This document shows, piece after piece, positions 9,407 to 18,246 of a DNA stretch of 64,000 bases (position 1 is its first letter; each line of letters opens with the position of its first letter). The notes under the pieces are model-generated. The model saw only the letters and a list, made by a program, of their open reading frames with translations. It ran no database searches and had not been told where the DNA came from. Source of the DNA: Pseudomonas sp. ICMP 561 (GTDB lineage: Bacteria; Pseudomonadota; Gammaproteobacteria; Pseudomonadales; Pseudomonadaceae); NCBI RefSeq assembly GCF_002699985.1, contig NZ_LKBT01000070.1, positions 118,657-182,656 of the forward strand. Reading direction: 5' to 3'. The translations under genes and the position numbers were made by a program.

Positions 9407-10747
9407 TTACGGTTTGCGCAGCAGGGCTTCGACACTGCGGGCGATTTGCAGTACCCGGGCGTCCTGACCCTTCAGACCGGCAATGGACAAGCCCACCGGT
9501 AATTCACCAGACACATGGCAGGGCAGGCTGATTGCGCAGCCGTCCAGGAAATTGATCACGCTGGTGTTGCGCAGAACCAGGCCGTTGGTGGCGAAGAAAT
9601 GCGCGTCGTCCTGCTCCAGCGGTGCCAACTCTGGCGGGACCACGGCAACGCTCGGCATCAGCCAGGCATCGGCATCGCCCAGTCGTTGGGTGGCGAGGGC
9701 AATCATGGTCTGACGCTGGGCGAGCAGATGCAGGTAATCAGCGGCACTCAACGCTTCACCCCGACGAATACGCTGTGCCACGCGTGGATCGTAGTCAGCT
9801 GCTTGCTCACCACTCAGCCAGCCCTGATGCAAATACCAGGCTTCTGCAGCCGTCAGGCCACCCGCAGCATTGATCTTTGGCAGCTCGTGCAACTCGGGGA
9901 AGTCAAACCAACGAATCGATGCACCCGCGTCAGTCAGGCGTTGCACGCTGCGCTCGAAAGCGGCTGCGACGGTCGCATCAACATTGTCCATGACAAAGTC
10001 CCGCGTCACCGCAAGACGCAGGCCTTTAAGTGAGGCCGGCCGCGTATCAAAAGTTTCGCCTGACAAAACGCTGTCCAGCAGGATGCTGTCGTCGACGTTG
10101 GCAGTCAGCGCGCCGATGGAGTCCAGGCTGGTCGCGAGTGGGAATGCGCCTTGGGCAGACACGCGGCTGGCAGTAGGTTTAAAACCAACCAATGCGCAGA
10201 ACGCTGCCGGAATGCGCAGAGAACCACCTGTGTCCGTACCCAATCCGGCCACCGCCATCCCTTCGGCAACGCTCACCGCTGCGCCAGAACTGGAGCCGCC
10301 CGCAATGCGTCCGGTCGCTGCCGGGCTGGTCGGAGAGCCAAAGTGCGGGTTCAGGCCAAGGCCAGAGAAGGCAAACTCACTCATGTTGGTACGGCCCAGC
10401 AGGATCGCGCCCGCAGCTTTCAGGCGCGCAACAACAGGCGCATCCATTTCAGCAGGCGCGTTACCGGCCAGCACTTTGGAACCAGCGGCCGTGACCTGTC
10501 CCGTCACGTCGAACAGGTCCTTTATCGAAACCGGCAGGCCCGCCAACGGGGAGGGCACATAGCCTGCTGCACGGGCCAGGTCGCTGGCACGTGCAGCTTG
10601 TAAAGCACTTTCAGCATCCACCGACAGGTATGCATTGCCGCCTTCCGCTCGGTGCGCACTGATACGCTCCAGCGCTGCAGTGACCAAGGCCTCGCTGGTG
10701 GTCGCGCCGCTGGCGAGATCCTCGGCAAGCTCTTTGATTGGCTTCAT
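9407..10747 (-). CDS. Amidase signature family hydrolase
   Basis: Cytoplasmic Ser-Ser-Lys amidase of 446 residues. The catalytic lysine is in VSIKDLFD (about residue 76), the cis-serine in GGSSSGAA (about 152) and the nucleophile serine in GTDTGGSLRIPA (about 175), so the active site looks intact. The start at 10747 is eight bases after CGGAG; two other starts (ATG 10753, GTG 10756) sit too close to it. The gene begins six bases from the stop of the DUF2848 gene, so the two are translationally close and share an operon with the downstream permease. The natural amide is not known. Confidence 0.88.
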   Translation of the reverse strand: MKPIKELAEDLASGATTSEALVTAALERISAHRAEGGNAYLSVDAESALQAARASDLARAAGYVPSPLAGLPVSIKDLFDVTGQVTAAGSKVLAGNAPAEMDAPVVARLKAAGAILLGRTNMSEFAFSGLGLNPHFGSPTSPAATGRIAGGSSSGAAVSVAEGMAVAGLGTDTGGSLRIPAAFCALVGFKPTASRVSAQGAFPLATSLDSIGALTANVDDSILLDSVLSGETFDTRPASLKGLRLAVTRDFVMDNVDATVAAAFERSVQRLTDAGASIRWFDFPELHELPKINAAGGLTAAEAWYLHQGWLSGEQAADYDPRVAQRIRRGEALSAADYLHLLAQRQTMIALATQRLGDADAWLMPSVAVVPPELAPLEQDDAHFFATNGLVLRNTSVINFLDGCAISLPCHVSGELPVGLSIAGLKGQDARVLQIARSVEALLRKP

Positions 10748-10752
10748 CTGCA

Positions 10753-11430
10753 TCACTCCGCGACTGGCAACGGTTCTACGCTGTAGGCATGGCGCAGGCT
10801 GCGATCGAGCACCGGGTCGAACAATTCCATCTCGAACGCTTCGCCATAACCCAACTCGCCAATGACCGGCTGGGTGCCGCAGAACATCGCGGTGCCTTGT
10901 GCGAGGCTGGCACTGTCGTTGAGTTTGGCCAGGAGCGTGTCGGGTGCCAGCAGGCTGGTAACCGGGCCTTCCTGATAAAGGCTGCGAACACCATCGCGGG
11001 TGCGCCAGGTGCGCATCACCAGTTGATCCCAGTGGCCCTGGACTTCATCGAAACGCCAGGCTGTGGCGGCAATCGGTTTGTCGCACATTTGCTTGGAAAC
11101 GGTCACGTCGAAGGCTTCGACCTTGCGGTCGGTGTGGTCAGAGCCGAGGCCGACCAGCAAGCCGATGCTGCTTGGGATCAACACAAACTCGGTTTCCCCG
11201 GACGAGTCCTTGCCTGGCACCTGAATGCTTTCGTCCGGGTTCAGCAGGCTTGCGGCAACCCGATAGAAACAGGGGATCGTCGTTGGACGACGGACCCCAA
11301 GGGCTTCCAGCTCGGCAATATGGTGCTCCACGGCAGCACTGTTACGGCCAGCCCAGCCAGCGATGATCAGGTGATCGATTTCTACGACTACTGCGCCGTG
11401 GTTGGCGACCTGGAGAGTTAGCTGAGTCAA
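10753..11430 (-). CDS. DUF2848 family protein
   Basis: 225-residue cytoplasmic protein of a family without a settled function. Stretches such as IPCFYRVAASLL, EFVLIPSSIGLLVGLGSDHTDR, and AMFCGTQPVIGELGYG suggest a fumarylacetoacetase-like fold, an inference from pattern only. The family is often found beside amidases, as here: it is the first gene of DUF2848-amidase-permease, transcribed from a promoter with the palindrome TGATATATCA 53 bases before the start codon. It could act on the product of the amidase or the imported substrate. Confidence 0.8.
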   Translation of the reverse strand: MTQLTLQVANHGAVVVEIDHLIIAGWAGRNSAAVEHHIAELEALGVRRPTTIPCFYRVAASLLNPDESIQVPGKDSSGETEFVLIPSSIGLLVGLGSDHTDRKVEAFDVTVSKQMCDKPIAATAWRFDEVQGHWDQLVMRTWRTRDGVRSLYQEGPVTSLLAPDTLLAKLNDSASLAQGTAMFCGTQPVIGELGYGEAFEMELFDPVLDRSLRHAYSVEPLPVAE

Positions 11431-11483
11431 TGCGGTGTCCTCGTTACGGATAAGAAGAAAGTCAGTGATTTGTGAAGTTACAC

Positions 11484-11493
11484 TGATATATCA
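11484..11493. promoter_or_regulatory. Palindromic operator TGATATATCA, copy 1
   Basis: A perfect 10-base palindrome, extended as CTGATATATCAC (11483-11494), 53 bases upstream of the DUF2848 start. The same 12-base word occurs in inverted orientation at 11718-11729 at the divergent regulator, which is the pattern expected of an autoregulated GntR protein. Confidence 0.7.
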
Positions 11494-11718
11494 CAGGATT
11501 ATCAACACGCAATTGATATGCCAGACACCGTGGGACGAGGTAAAAAACCATTTTTATCAAAGAGTTATATGGATGATAAAAGTCGTGACAGAACGTACGA
11601 AATGGCCATGTGTTACCAAAACGCACCACTTTTGGGCGGACGATGCGTTCTGACGGCGCGTTTTCGTTACCGGATTGGGGAGAGGGGAAAGCGACAATCC
11701 AGACGATATGAAATACAG

Positions 11719-11728
11719 TGATATATCA
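11719..11728. promoter_or_regulatory. Palindromic operator TGATATATCA, copy 2
   Basis: The second perfect copy, as GTGATATATCAG, ends 10 bases before the chosen ATG of the GntR regulator. A GTG start inside the box would extend the ORF but is less likely for that reason. Confidence 0.7.
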
Positions 11729-11738
11729 GCAGCGCCCC

Positions 11739-12443
11739 ATGAGGATTTCCGGATTGCCCGATTCAACTGACCTGCCCACCGCCGATCTCGTTGGCAAACC
11801 CGCTGCCAAGAGTGGTGCAAGCCTGCGCGAGCTGGCGTATGTACAGATCAAGCAACGCATCATTTCCTGCCAGCTACGTCCCGGTGAAGCCATCAACGAG
11901 GCGCAATTGACCCAGATGCTTGGGCTGGGCCGGACGCCGGTGCATCAGGCGCTGCACCGTCTGGAAATGGAAGGCATGGTGACCATCCTGCCGCGCAAGG
12001 GCGTGATGGTGACGCCTATCTCATTGAACGACATTCTCGACATGATCGAAGTGCGCAGAACCAATGAGGAGCTGTGCGTGAAGCTCGCCGTCGAGCGTGC
12101 TCAGGAAGATGACTTCATCCACATGCGCGAAATCATCGGGCGCACACAGCCGCTGCTGGAGCGCCGGGATGTGAAGGGTCTGATGGAAGTTGATCTGCAG
12201 TTTCACCTGGCCATTTCCGCCGCTGCGCGCAATCGGGTACTGGCTGAACTGCTCCGTACGTTGCATGAAAAGCAGGCGCGCTTCTGGTTTCTGACATTGT
12301 CCGAAATGCACCACAGTGAGCGCATCTACGATGAGCACTTACAGATACTCACCGCGATGGAGAATCGCGACAGCGCGGCCGCCATCAAGGCCATTCGTCA
12401 CCACATCGATGACTTCCGCAGAGCCATCATGCGTACTCTTTAA
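11739..12443 (+). CDS. GntR/FadR-family regulator of the amidase operon
   Basis: DNA-binding regulator of 234 residues. The winged helix spans about residues 25-90 (LAYVQIKQRIISCQLRPGEAINEAQLTQMLGLGRTPVHQAL, shown in parts: LAYVQIKQRII and LGLGRTPVHQALHRL) and the FCD domain follows, with metal-site type residues (DLQFHLAISAAARN, ...DEHLQILTAMENRD). It is divergent from DUF2848-amidase-permease, and both promoters carry TGATATATCA. The start at 11739 is chosen because the in-frame GTG at 11718 falls within that palindrome. The effector is unknown. Confidence 0.85.
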   Translation: MRISGLPDSTDLPTADLVGKPAAKSGASLRELAYVQIKQRIISCQLRPGEAINEAQLTQMLGLGRTPVHQALHRLEMEGMVTILPRKGVMVTPISLNDILDMIEVRRTNEELCVKLAVERAQEDDFIHMREIIGRTQPLLERRDVKGLMEVDLQFHLAISAAARNRVLAELLRTLHEKQARFWFLTLSEMHHSERIYDEHLQILTAMENRDSAAAIKAIRHHIDDFRRAIMRTL

Positions 12444-12557
12444 GAGCGCTCGGCAACCCCTGCCTTTGAAAATTCTGGCGTACAACTTGCGTGTGGATCC
12501 TGCTTGCTGACGCTCTTTGCGTAAGTCGATCCATCATTTCTGTACAGGCTGTTACGC

Positions 12558-13493
12558 ATGAACCTGAAGTTTCTGGAAACCTTTGTCTGGGTGGCAAGGC
12601 TGAAAAGCTTTCGCCTGACTGCGGAGAAAATGTTCACCACCCAGGCTTCCATCTCCAATCGCATTGCCGCGCTGGAGGATGAGCTCGGCGCCAAATTGTT
12701 CTTGCGTGACTCCAAACGTGTGTCGCTGACGCCTGAAGGTGAGCGCGTGCTCAACTATGCCGAACAGATGATCGACACGATGCATGCGCTCCAGCAGTCC
12801 ATCAGCGCCACCAGCGATCTCAAAGGCTGTATACGACTCGGGGTAATGGATACGGTCATCCATACGTGGTTGAGCCCGTTCATATCGACGTTGATGGAGT
12901 GTTACCCAGCGGTTGAAATCGAGCTGACTGTCGACACATCAATCAACCTGTGTGACCAATTGCAGAAGGGCTATCTCGACCTGATCGTGCAGACCGACAT
13001 GGTGCGCAGTGATGCGGTCCGCAACCAGCATCTGGCCGTATTGCCGGTTGAGTGGATTGTGCAAGCCGGGTCCATCTACCAGCGCAGTTACACGTCTATC
13101 GACGAACTGGCTGCCGAACGCATCATCACCTTTTCCCGCAACTCCCGTCCGCATCAGGACATTCTTAATTTGCTGCACGCAGACGGTGTGGACAGCCCGC
13201 GAATCAGTTGCGTCAACTCCGTAGCCGCCATGACCCTGCTGGTGAGCGACGGCTTTGGCATCGGTGCGCTGCCGGCTGCTCTGGTCAGTAAGGAGCTGGC
13301 GGAGGGCAAACTCTTCATTCTGGAAAACGTGACGCGGCCTCAACCGCTGGACATCATCGCCTGCTGGCGCGCCGGGGTCGGTCTGGAGCTGACTGAGCAA
13401 GTGGTCAGCATCGCCCGCCATGCTCTGGAGCAATATGCCAGGCAGATGGGGCCGGAAATGGTGGTTCTCAGCGTAAGCGGCGCACAGGTTTGA
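12558..13493 (+). CDS. LysR-family transcriptional regulator
   Basis: 311 residues with an N-terminal helix-turn-helix (about residues 1-60: MNLKFLETFVWVARLKSF, TTQASISNRIAALEDELG, LFLRDSKRVSLTPEG) and a C-terminal periplasmic-binding-like effector domain. It follows the GntR regulator in the same direction by 114 bases and precedes an unrelated lipoprotein gene, so its targets are not evident from position. It could regulate the amidase operon together with the GntR protein, but there is no direct sign of this. Confidence 0.88.
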   Translation: MNLKFLETFVWVARLKSFRLTAEKMFTTQASISNRIAALEDELGAKLFLRDSKRVSLTPEGERVLNYAEQMIDTMHALQQSISATSDLKGCIRLGVMDTVIHTWLSPFISTLMECYPAVEIELTVDTSINLCDQLQKGYLDLIVQTDMVRSDAVRNQHLAVLPVEWIVQAGSIYQRSYTSIDELAAERIITFSRNSRPHQDILNLLHADGVDSPRISCVNSVAAMTLLVSDGFGIGALPAALVSKELAEGKLFILENVTRPQPLDIIACWRAGVGLELTEQVVSIARHALEQYARQMGPEMVVLSVSGAQV

Positions 13494-13622
13494 AGTGTCC
13501 TCATTAGCAACGCCGAGTACCCCCAAGAACATGTAACAATGCCGCACGTTTAAACCCGGGTGCGTTAAAGGAAAATGCACGGCCGTCCGGGATGGAATCC
13601 TTCATAGAAGACCACACCACAC

Positions 13623-14186
13623 ATGAAAGCACTGCCCCTATTGGCCACGATGGCCCTGTTGACACTGTCTTTGAACGGATGTAGCCCGGTCGCGAACGGG
13701 GTTCGAATGCGCGAGCCTATGCACCTCACTTTGCGCGTGGTCGGTGACAACGGCGAACCGCTTGCCAACACGTCAGTAAAAATCCACCAGATCGTACTCG
13801 GCGCCGACAGATTTTTCTGCATGGGCAGCATAGGGGTACCCGGCTATGGTGGAGGGGGTTGCGGGGGAGGCCAGATAAGAGTCCCTGTTTACAAAGGTGA
13901 ATTTCCTGCTAGCGGATCACTCGACTTCACCCTTGAGTATGGGGGCAAGCTGTATATCGAGGTGGCGGAGTCATGCGACAACACGGCCCCCAACGCCATG
14001 CGTCGGTATTTCAGGCGCGAGATGGCCACCTGGCTAGTCAAGGATGGGGAGACCATCACGGCGGCTCCCCTTGTTGTTAAGGAAGGTTTTTCGTACTACA
14101 CCCGATACGAACCGTGCACGACCCGCAAGCCTTCCCTTGAAAACTGGGACGATCATTATTACAGCGCACTAAAGCGGCGGTCATAA
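13623..14186 (+). CDS. Predicted lipoprotein, unknown function
   Basis: 187 residues beginning MKALPLLATMALLTLSLNGC: a short positive end, hydrophobic stretch and lipobox LNGC, so it is probably lipid-anchored. The body includes a carboxypeptidase-regulatory-like stretch (LTLRVVGDNGEPLANTSVKI), then a glycine-rich segment (GYGGGGCGGGQ) and several cysteines. No family is recognised with confidence; a beta-sandwich periplasmic protein is likely. No partner gene is evident. Confidence 0.7.
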   Translation: MKALPLLATMALLTLSLNGCSPVANGVRMREPMHLTLRVVGDNGEPLANTSVKIHQIVLGADRFFCMGSIGVPGYGGGGCGGGQIRVPVYKGEFPASGSLDFTLEYGGKLYIEVAESCDNTAPNAMRRYFRREMATWLVKDGETITAAPLVVKEGFSYYTRYEPCTTRKPSLENWDDHYYSALKRRS

Positions 14187-14235
14187 GCTCTGCGCTCCTG
14201 AAGGGGCTGCGTGTTAAATCAATGGTTGAGGCATG

Positions 14236-14892
14236 CTAGCTCGATGGGTTCTCCAACTTGCTGGCAAAGCCGATGTTCAACTCATAGTGTTCTGCGACGT
14301 CCACAACCCTGCGGCTGCTTGTCTCCAGCGATCCCTCTTGCGTCCACAAGAAAGGATAGAACGTCATGCATTGATCCGCGTTCATCTTCTCCAGGTCCTC
14401 TTGCCATGTCGGCCACTTGAGGTCTTTGTAGAACATGAGCATCTGGTCGCTGAGTGCCCATTCCAGAAAGTCTGTATAGCCAATTTCCAATGGCTCCCAT
14501 TCCAGAGTGTCCGGTGCCCAGTAATACATTGAGCCAACGTCTTCTCCGAAACGTCCGCCATTGATTGAAAAGAAACCGCCTGCCGCGTCGTCAGCCACCA
14601 ACAGATGACCACCACCGTCGTGCAGATGGGTCCAGTCAAGGATGTTTCTGGACAGCTGCTCGTGTCCCGATCCCAGAAAACGTAGCCAGCCTCCATCAAC
14701 GAGGATGCCTCCGGTTTCGTAGGCAACCGCGCCTAAAGTTGATCGCGTAGTGACCTGGAGCCCCAGCAATACTCTGGCGTTTTCCTCTGAGGGAGGCAGC
14801 AACTGGCAGCTTCGTTGCGCATTGCTCAGCAGCTCCTTTAACAAGGGCAGGGCAGGTTCATCGTGTTCGATCAGATCTTCAAGGTGCTTCAT
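14236..14892 (-). CDS. DUF2625 domain protein
   Basis: 218-residue soluble protein with no signal peptide. The sequence fits the DUF2625 family: LLGLQVTTRSTLGAVAYETGGI, GWLRFLGSG, LLVADDAAGGFFSINGG, and WEPLEIGYTDFLEWAL. Function is unknown; the aromatic-rich body is reminiscent of SMI1/KNR4/SUKH-type proteins, but that is only impression. It stands alone, convergent with the lipoprotein gene, with two REP pairs upstream. Confidence 0.75.
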   Translation of the reverse strand: MKHLEDLIEHDEPALPLLKELLSNAQRSCQLLPPSEENARVLLGLQVTTRSTLGAVAYETGGILVDGGWLRFLGSGHEQLSRNILDWTHLHDGGGHLLVADDAAGGFFSINGGRFGEDVGSMYYWAPDTLEWEPLEIGYTDFLEWALSDQMLMFYKDLKWPTWQEDLEKMNADQCMTFYPFLWTQEGSLETSSRRVVDVAEHYELNIGFASKLENPSS

Positions 14893-14990
14893 TTAACCGG
14901 TCCTCGGGGAAAGTCTCCTTATGGTACCGGCATGCGCGTCAAAGTTAAGCATTTGATGGGCGCACCTTGCCTCGGGTCAAACATCGGACG

Positions 14991-15078
14991 TGCAGGAGTG
15001 AGCGTGCTCGCGATTACGTCAGGCCAGACGTTAATTTCTCAATAGGTCTAACGTTATCGCGAGCAAGCTCACTCCTAC
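14991..15078. repeat. Paired REP element (GAGTGAGC-TGCTCGCGA type)
   Basis: Arms GCAGGAGTGAGCGTGCTCGCGA and TCGCGAGCAAGCTCACTCCT are near-complements with a mismatch, and an inner pair GACGTTA/TAACGT-like segment extends the fold. Confidence 0.8.
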
Positions 15079-15188
15079 AAAGTCCAGTTTGCTTCGCGAC
15101 AGCGTGGTGTCATTGACACAGCGAAACGGGTGACCAGTAACTGCCCCGGTTTTCAGGGCACCGCGCTGTCTCGCAGCAAACATAGGGC

Positions 15189-15262
15189 CTGTAGGAGCTG
15201 CCGAAGGCTGCGATCGCGGTGTGTCAGGAGAAACGCTTCGCAGCCTTCGGCAGCTCCTGCAG
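15189..15262. repeat. Paired REP element (GCTGCCGAAGGCTGCG type)
   Basis: CTGTAGGAGCTGCCGAAGGC and its near-complement form 24-base arms with one mismatch around a 26-base loop. Related arms appear at 6279-6345 and 25088-25171. Confidence 0.85.
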
Positions 15263-15272
15263 AAGATGCATT

Positions 15273-16217
15273 TCAATCCAGCTGATAAGAAACTTGCGGC
15301 CTCAAACTTGATGGCGGCGCCAGCTCGACGGTGCGGCAGTAATCCATGAACAGTCGGGTCGCGCGGGATGGCTGGTTATTGCGCAGATACGCCATTACCA
15401 GGGTCGAGGCAGGCATGTCATCTTCGATATCAAGCTGCGCCAGAAGCTCACCGTCGTAGGTCATGTTGGTGCAAGGCCGCGTGACCAGTACCGAAAAGCC
15501 CAGCCCCTGGCCGACCATGCAGCGCACCATTTCAATCGAAGGAGAGCTGTAAGCCACCACGGGCGCGTAACCTTTCTCGGTAAAGATATCCATGAAGTAG
15601 GTTCTGCTGGGTACGGCGTCCAGCAGGATCATGGGCTCCTGGCTCAATTCGCGCAGTGTCACCGTTTTCTGTTGAGCAAGGGGGTGCCCGGCTGGCAGTA
15701 ACGCATAGGGTTTGTGTGGGGCGTTCAATGCTTCTTTGTGGATCGTCGCACCCAATTCCAGATCGTAAAGAAAGGCCAGGTCGAAACGGCCGCGATGCAG
15801 CCCGTGCATCAACTCATGTTGCTCCCCGTCGCAGAGCTGAATGGTGACGTCAGGGTAGAGCTGCTTGAAACCTGCGACAAGCCTGGGCATATACAGCGGC
15901 GCGGCTGATTCAAAACAGCCCAGTGCGATAGTGCCCGATACATTCTTGCTCTCGGCGCGAGAGTCTTGTTCCAGTTCTTCCGAGAGCCGTAATAACTCTT
16001 TAGCTTTTTCGTACACCTTTCCGCCACCAGACGTCAGAGAAACGCCTTGCGCGTGGTGCCGTACAAACAGTGGCTGATTAAACGCCTCTTCCAGATTTTT
16101 TATGGCCACGGAAATAGAAGGTTGGGAGATATGCAGTTGTCGTGACGCCTCGGCAATGCTGTCCATTTCAACGGCGGTGACGAAGTACTTGAGCTGTTTC
16201 AACGTGAAGTGAGTCAC
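15273..16217 (-). CDS. LysR-family regulator, divergent from the 16.7-24.6 kb locus
   Basis: 314 residues with a typical helix-turn-helix (LKQLKYFVTAVEMDSIAEASRQLHISQPSISVAIKNLEE, read in parts: FVTAVEMDSIAEASRQL, SQPSISVAIKNLEEAF) and a substrate-binding C-terminal domain. It is divergent from the importer and catabolic genes that start at 16694, and the gap contains a T-N11-A type box (ATAG-N7-CTAT) 43 bases from its start, so it is the probable regulator of that locus. Effector unknown. Confidence 0.88.
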   Translation of the reverse strand: MTHFTLKQLKYFVTAVEMDSIAEASRQLHISQPSISVAIKNLEEAFNQPLFVRHHAQGVSLTSGGGKVYEKAKELLRLSEELEQDSRAESKNVSGTIALGCFESAAPLYMPRLVAGFKQLYPDVTIQLCDGEQHELMHGLHRGRFDLAFLYDLELGATIHKEALNAPHKPYALLPAGHPLAQQKTVTLRELSQEPMILLDAVPSRTYFMDIFTEKGYAPVVAYSSPSIEMVRCMVGQGLGFSVLVTRPCTNMTYDGELLAQLDIEDDMPASTLVMAYLRNNQPSRATRLFMDYCRTVELAPPSSLRPQVSYQLD

Positions 16218-16260
16218 TGATTACCTCGTCAGTACACGGGCCATGATCGGAGTCGTCTGA

Positions 16261-16275
16261 ATAGCTTTTGCCTAT
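16261..16275. promoter_or_regulatory. LysR-type box (ATAG-N7-CTAT)
   Basis: ATAGCTTTTGCCTAT fits the T-N11-A form used by LysR proteins and lies 43 bases upstream of the divergent LysR start. Confidence 0.5.
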
Positions 16276-16316
16276 GCTTAGCGAGGAGCATGCCAGCTGC
16301 CAGAATTCCTGGTTAT

Positions 16317-16332
16317 TCGGTTGCTCAACCGA
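16317..16332. promoter_or_regulatory. Inverted repeat TCGGTTG-CT-CAACCGA
   Basis: Perfect seven-base arms with a two-base centre in the LysR/importer gap; a possible second operator, or a small hairpin. Confidence 0.45.
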
Positions 16333-16693
16333 TAGCTGATCTTTTTATCAGCGATTAGCGCGTGCCGACCAACTTAATCCATTGGCCTACACGGCCCGCA
16401 GGCTGTGGGTTTCGCACTGAAAGTGAGCGAATCAAGGCAGGTTAAACAGTGATCGCCCTAAAAATGTGCGCGATGTTCTGCGCAAGGTGAATAGTTTCGC
16501 CATCCGGCTGCATTGGATATCTCTTCCGCCTGGTCTGCTTAGGATTTTCCTACGCTATGAGCCAAAACTTACTATTGGGTCGTTCGACAAAACTTCGCTC
16601 ATGATGGCTTCAGAAGGGAGAGCGGGGCAGCGCTCAGCATTCAACTTCGGTTGCATATCCCCGCCACTGTTTAATTAGCCGAGCGAGCCAACG

Positions 16694-18214
16694 ATGACGT
16701 TTGACTGGAAATACATGTTCAGCCTGTTCAGCGATACCGAGTTCTGGATGGCAACGTGGACCGTCATACAGCTTAGTACATTGACTTGGCTGATCAGCAT
16801 TGTTCTGGGCTTCGTTGTGGCGCTGGCCAAACAATCTTCCAACCCGCTGATCAACTTGCCTGCCCGTGGCTATATCTGGTTGTTTCGTAGCGTGCCGTTG
16901 CTGGTTCTGCTGATATTTGTCTACAACCTGCCACAGGCGCTGCCCGCTACATCCGCCGTGTTGGCCAACCCGTTCTGGGCAGGTTTGATTGCCCTGGTGC
17001 TGTGTGAAACCGCTTACGTCGCGGAAATTCATCGCGGCGGTCTGTTGTCGATTGCCAAAGGGCAAAGTGAAGCGGCAAGAGCATTGGGGTTGCGCTTTGT
17101 CGGTACGCAATGGCGGATTGTGATCCCGCAGGCGCTGCGGGTGGCTTTACCGTCGCTGACCAACGAATACATTTCAATTGTAAAACTCAGCTCGCTGGTG
17201 TCGGTGATCTCGCTGACCGAAATCCTGATGGTCGGGCAGCGCCTGTATTCACAGAACTTTCTGGTCATGGAAACCATGGCGGCAGTCGCGTTTTATTACG
17301 TGTTGATCGTTACCGTGTTCGACTTTTTGCTCAAGCGGCTGGAGCGATATCTGGATGTCACCCAGCGCAAAGTGGTGCGTGAGCCTGACGCTGAAATGCT
17401 CAAACTCGCCACTCAGGAGCGCGCCGTAATAGCCCGTCCTGCCTCCGATTGCACAGGCCCGGCACTTCAGGCCACGAAATTGCACAAGGCCTACAACGAT
17501 ATCGAAGTGCTGGGCGCTGTCAGCCTGCAAATTCATACTGGCGAAGTGGTGTCTGTAATCGGGCCGTCCGGCTCGGGCAAGACCACTTTGATTCGTCTGC
17601 TCAACGGCCTTGAGCAAATCGATAACGGCGATATCAGGATCAACGGCCAGCCGTTCATTCACCTCGTCCGTCAGGGGGCGCAACCGCCGCGCTATGTCGA
17701 GCATACGGAGCATCGAATGAACATCGGCATGGTGTTCCAGAGCTTCAATCTGTTTCCGCACCTGACTGTGCTCAATAACTTGCTGCTGGCGCCGCGTTAC
17801 CACCGTCTCGCTTCAGCACAGGAACTCAAACAGCAGGCATACGAGCTGCTGCATAAGGTCGGCATGCTGGAGCACGCCTGGAAATATCCGCATCAGTTGT
17901 CCGGCGGGCAACAGCAGCGCGTAGCGATTGCTCGTGCATTGATGATGCGTCCGCAAATCATGCTGTTCGATGAGCCGACATCAGCCCTCGATCCGGAGAA
18001 GGTCAACGAGGTGCTACAGGTGATCGAAACACTGGCGAAAGAGGGCATCACCATGGTCATCGTGACCCATGAGATGAACTTCGCCTTCAAGGTCTCTGAC
18101 CGAATCGTATTCATGGAGAAGGGCCGGGTGGTCTGCGATGACAGCCCGCAGGCACTGCGCGATGGACAGCACCCGCGAGTGGAAGCTTTTCTGAAAGATG
18201 TTTCGTTGGCTTGA
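16694..18214 (+). CDS. Amino-acid type ABC importer, permease-ATPase fusion
   Basis: One polypeptide of 506 residues joins a HisMQ-type permease to its ATPase. Residues 1 to about 225 contain several membrane segments and the permease EAA loop (ARALGLRFVGTQWRIVIPQALRVALPSL, core EAARALG...IVIPQALR). From about residue 255 an ATPase follows with Walker A GPSGSGKTT, the Q-loop region NIGMVFQSFNLFPHL, signature LSGGQQQR and Walker B MLFDEPTSALD. Such fusions are known in Pseudomonas. It is the first gene of the locus; the matching binding protein is at 19169. Substrate is probably a polar amino-acid-like compound. Confidence 0.9.
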   Translation: MTFDWKYMFSLFSDTEFWMATWTVIQLSTLTWLISIVLGFVVALAKQSSNPLINLPARGYIWLFRSVPLLVLLIFVYNLPQALPATSAVLANPFWAGLIALVLCETAYVAEIHRGGLLSIAKGQSEAARALGLRFVGTQWRIVIPQALRVALPSLTNEYISIVKLSSLVSVISLTEILMVGQRLYSQNFLVMETMAAVAFYYVLIVTVFDFLLKRLERYLDVTQRKVVREPDAEMLKLATQERAVIARPASDCTGPALQATKLHKAYNDIEVLGAVSLQIHTGEVVSVIGPSGSGKTTLIRLLNGLEQIDNGDIRINGQPFIHLVRQGAQPPRYVEHTEHRMNIGMVFQSFNLFPHLTVLNNLLLAPRYHRLASAQELKQQAYELLHKVGMLEHAWKYPHQLSGGQQQRVAIARALMMRPQIMLFDEPTSALDPEKVNEVLQVIETLAKEGITMVIVTHEMNFAFKVSDRIVFMEKGRVVCDDSPQALRDGQHPRVEAFLKDVSLA

Positions 18215-18246
18215 AACCTTAACGCTTGTTTGCAGGGGAGAAGAAC

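Larger units (their letters stand above)
14893..15272. other. REP-rich intergenic region
   Basis: This 380-base gap contains two REP pairs of different sequence types (annotated separately) and no supported ORF. It separates the DUF2625 gene from the end of the next LysR gene. Confidence 0.75.
16218..16693. other. Regulatory gap before the importer/catabolic locus
   Basis: 476 bases with no supported ORF. Besides the two boxes listed separately it holds CTGATCTTTTTATCAG near 16337 and a short palindrome TAGGATTTTCCTA at 16540-16552, about 140 bases before the fused ABC gene. Confidence 0.6.
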
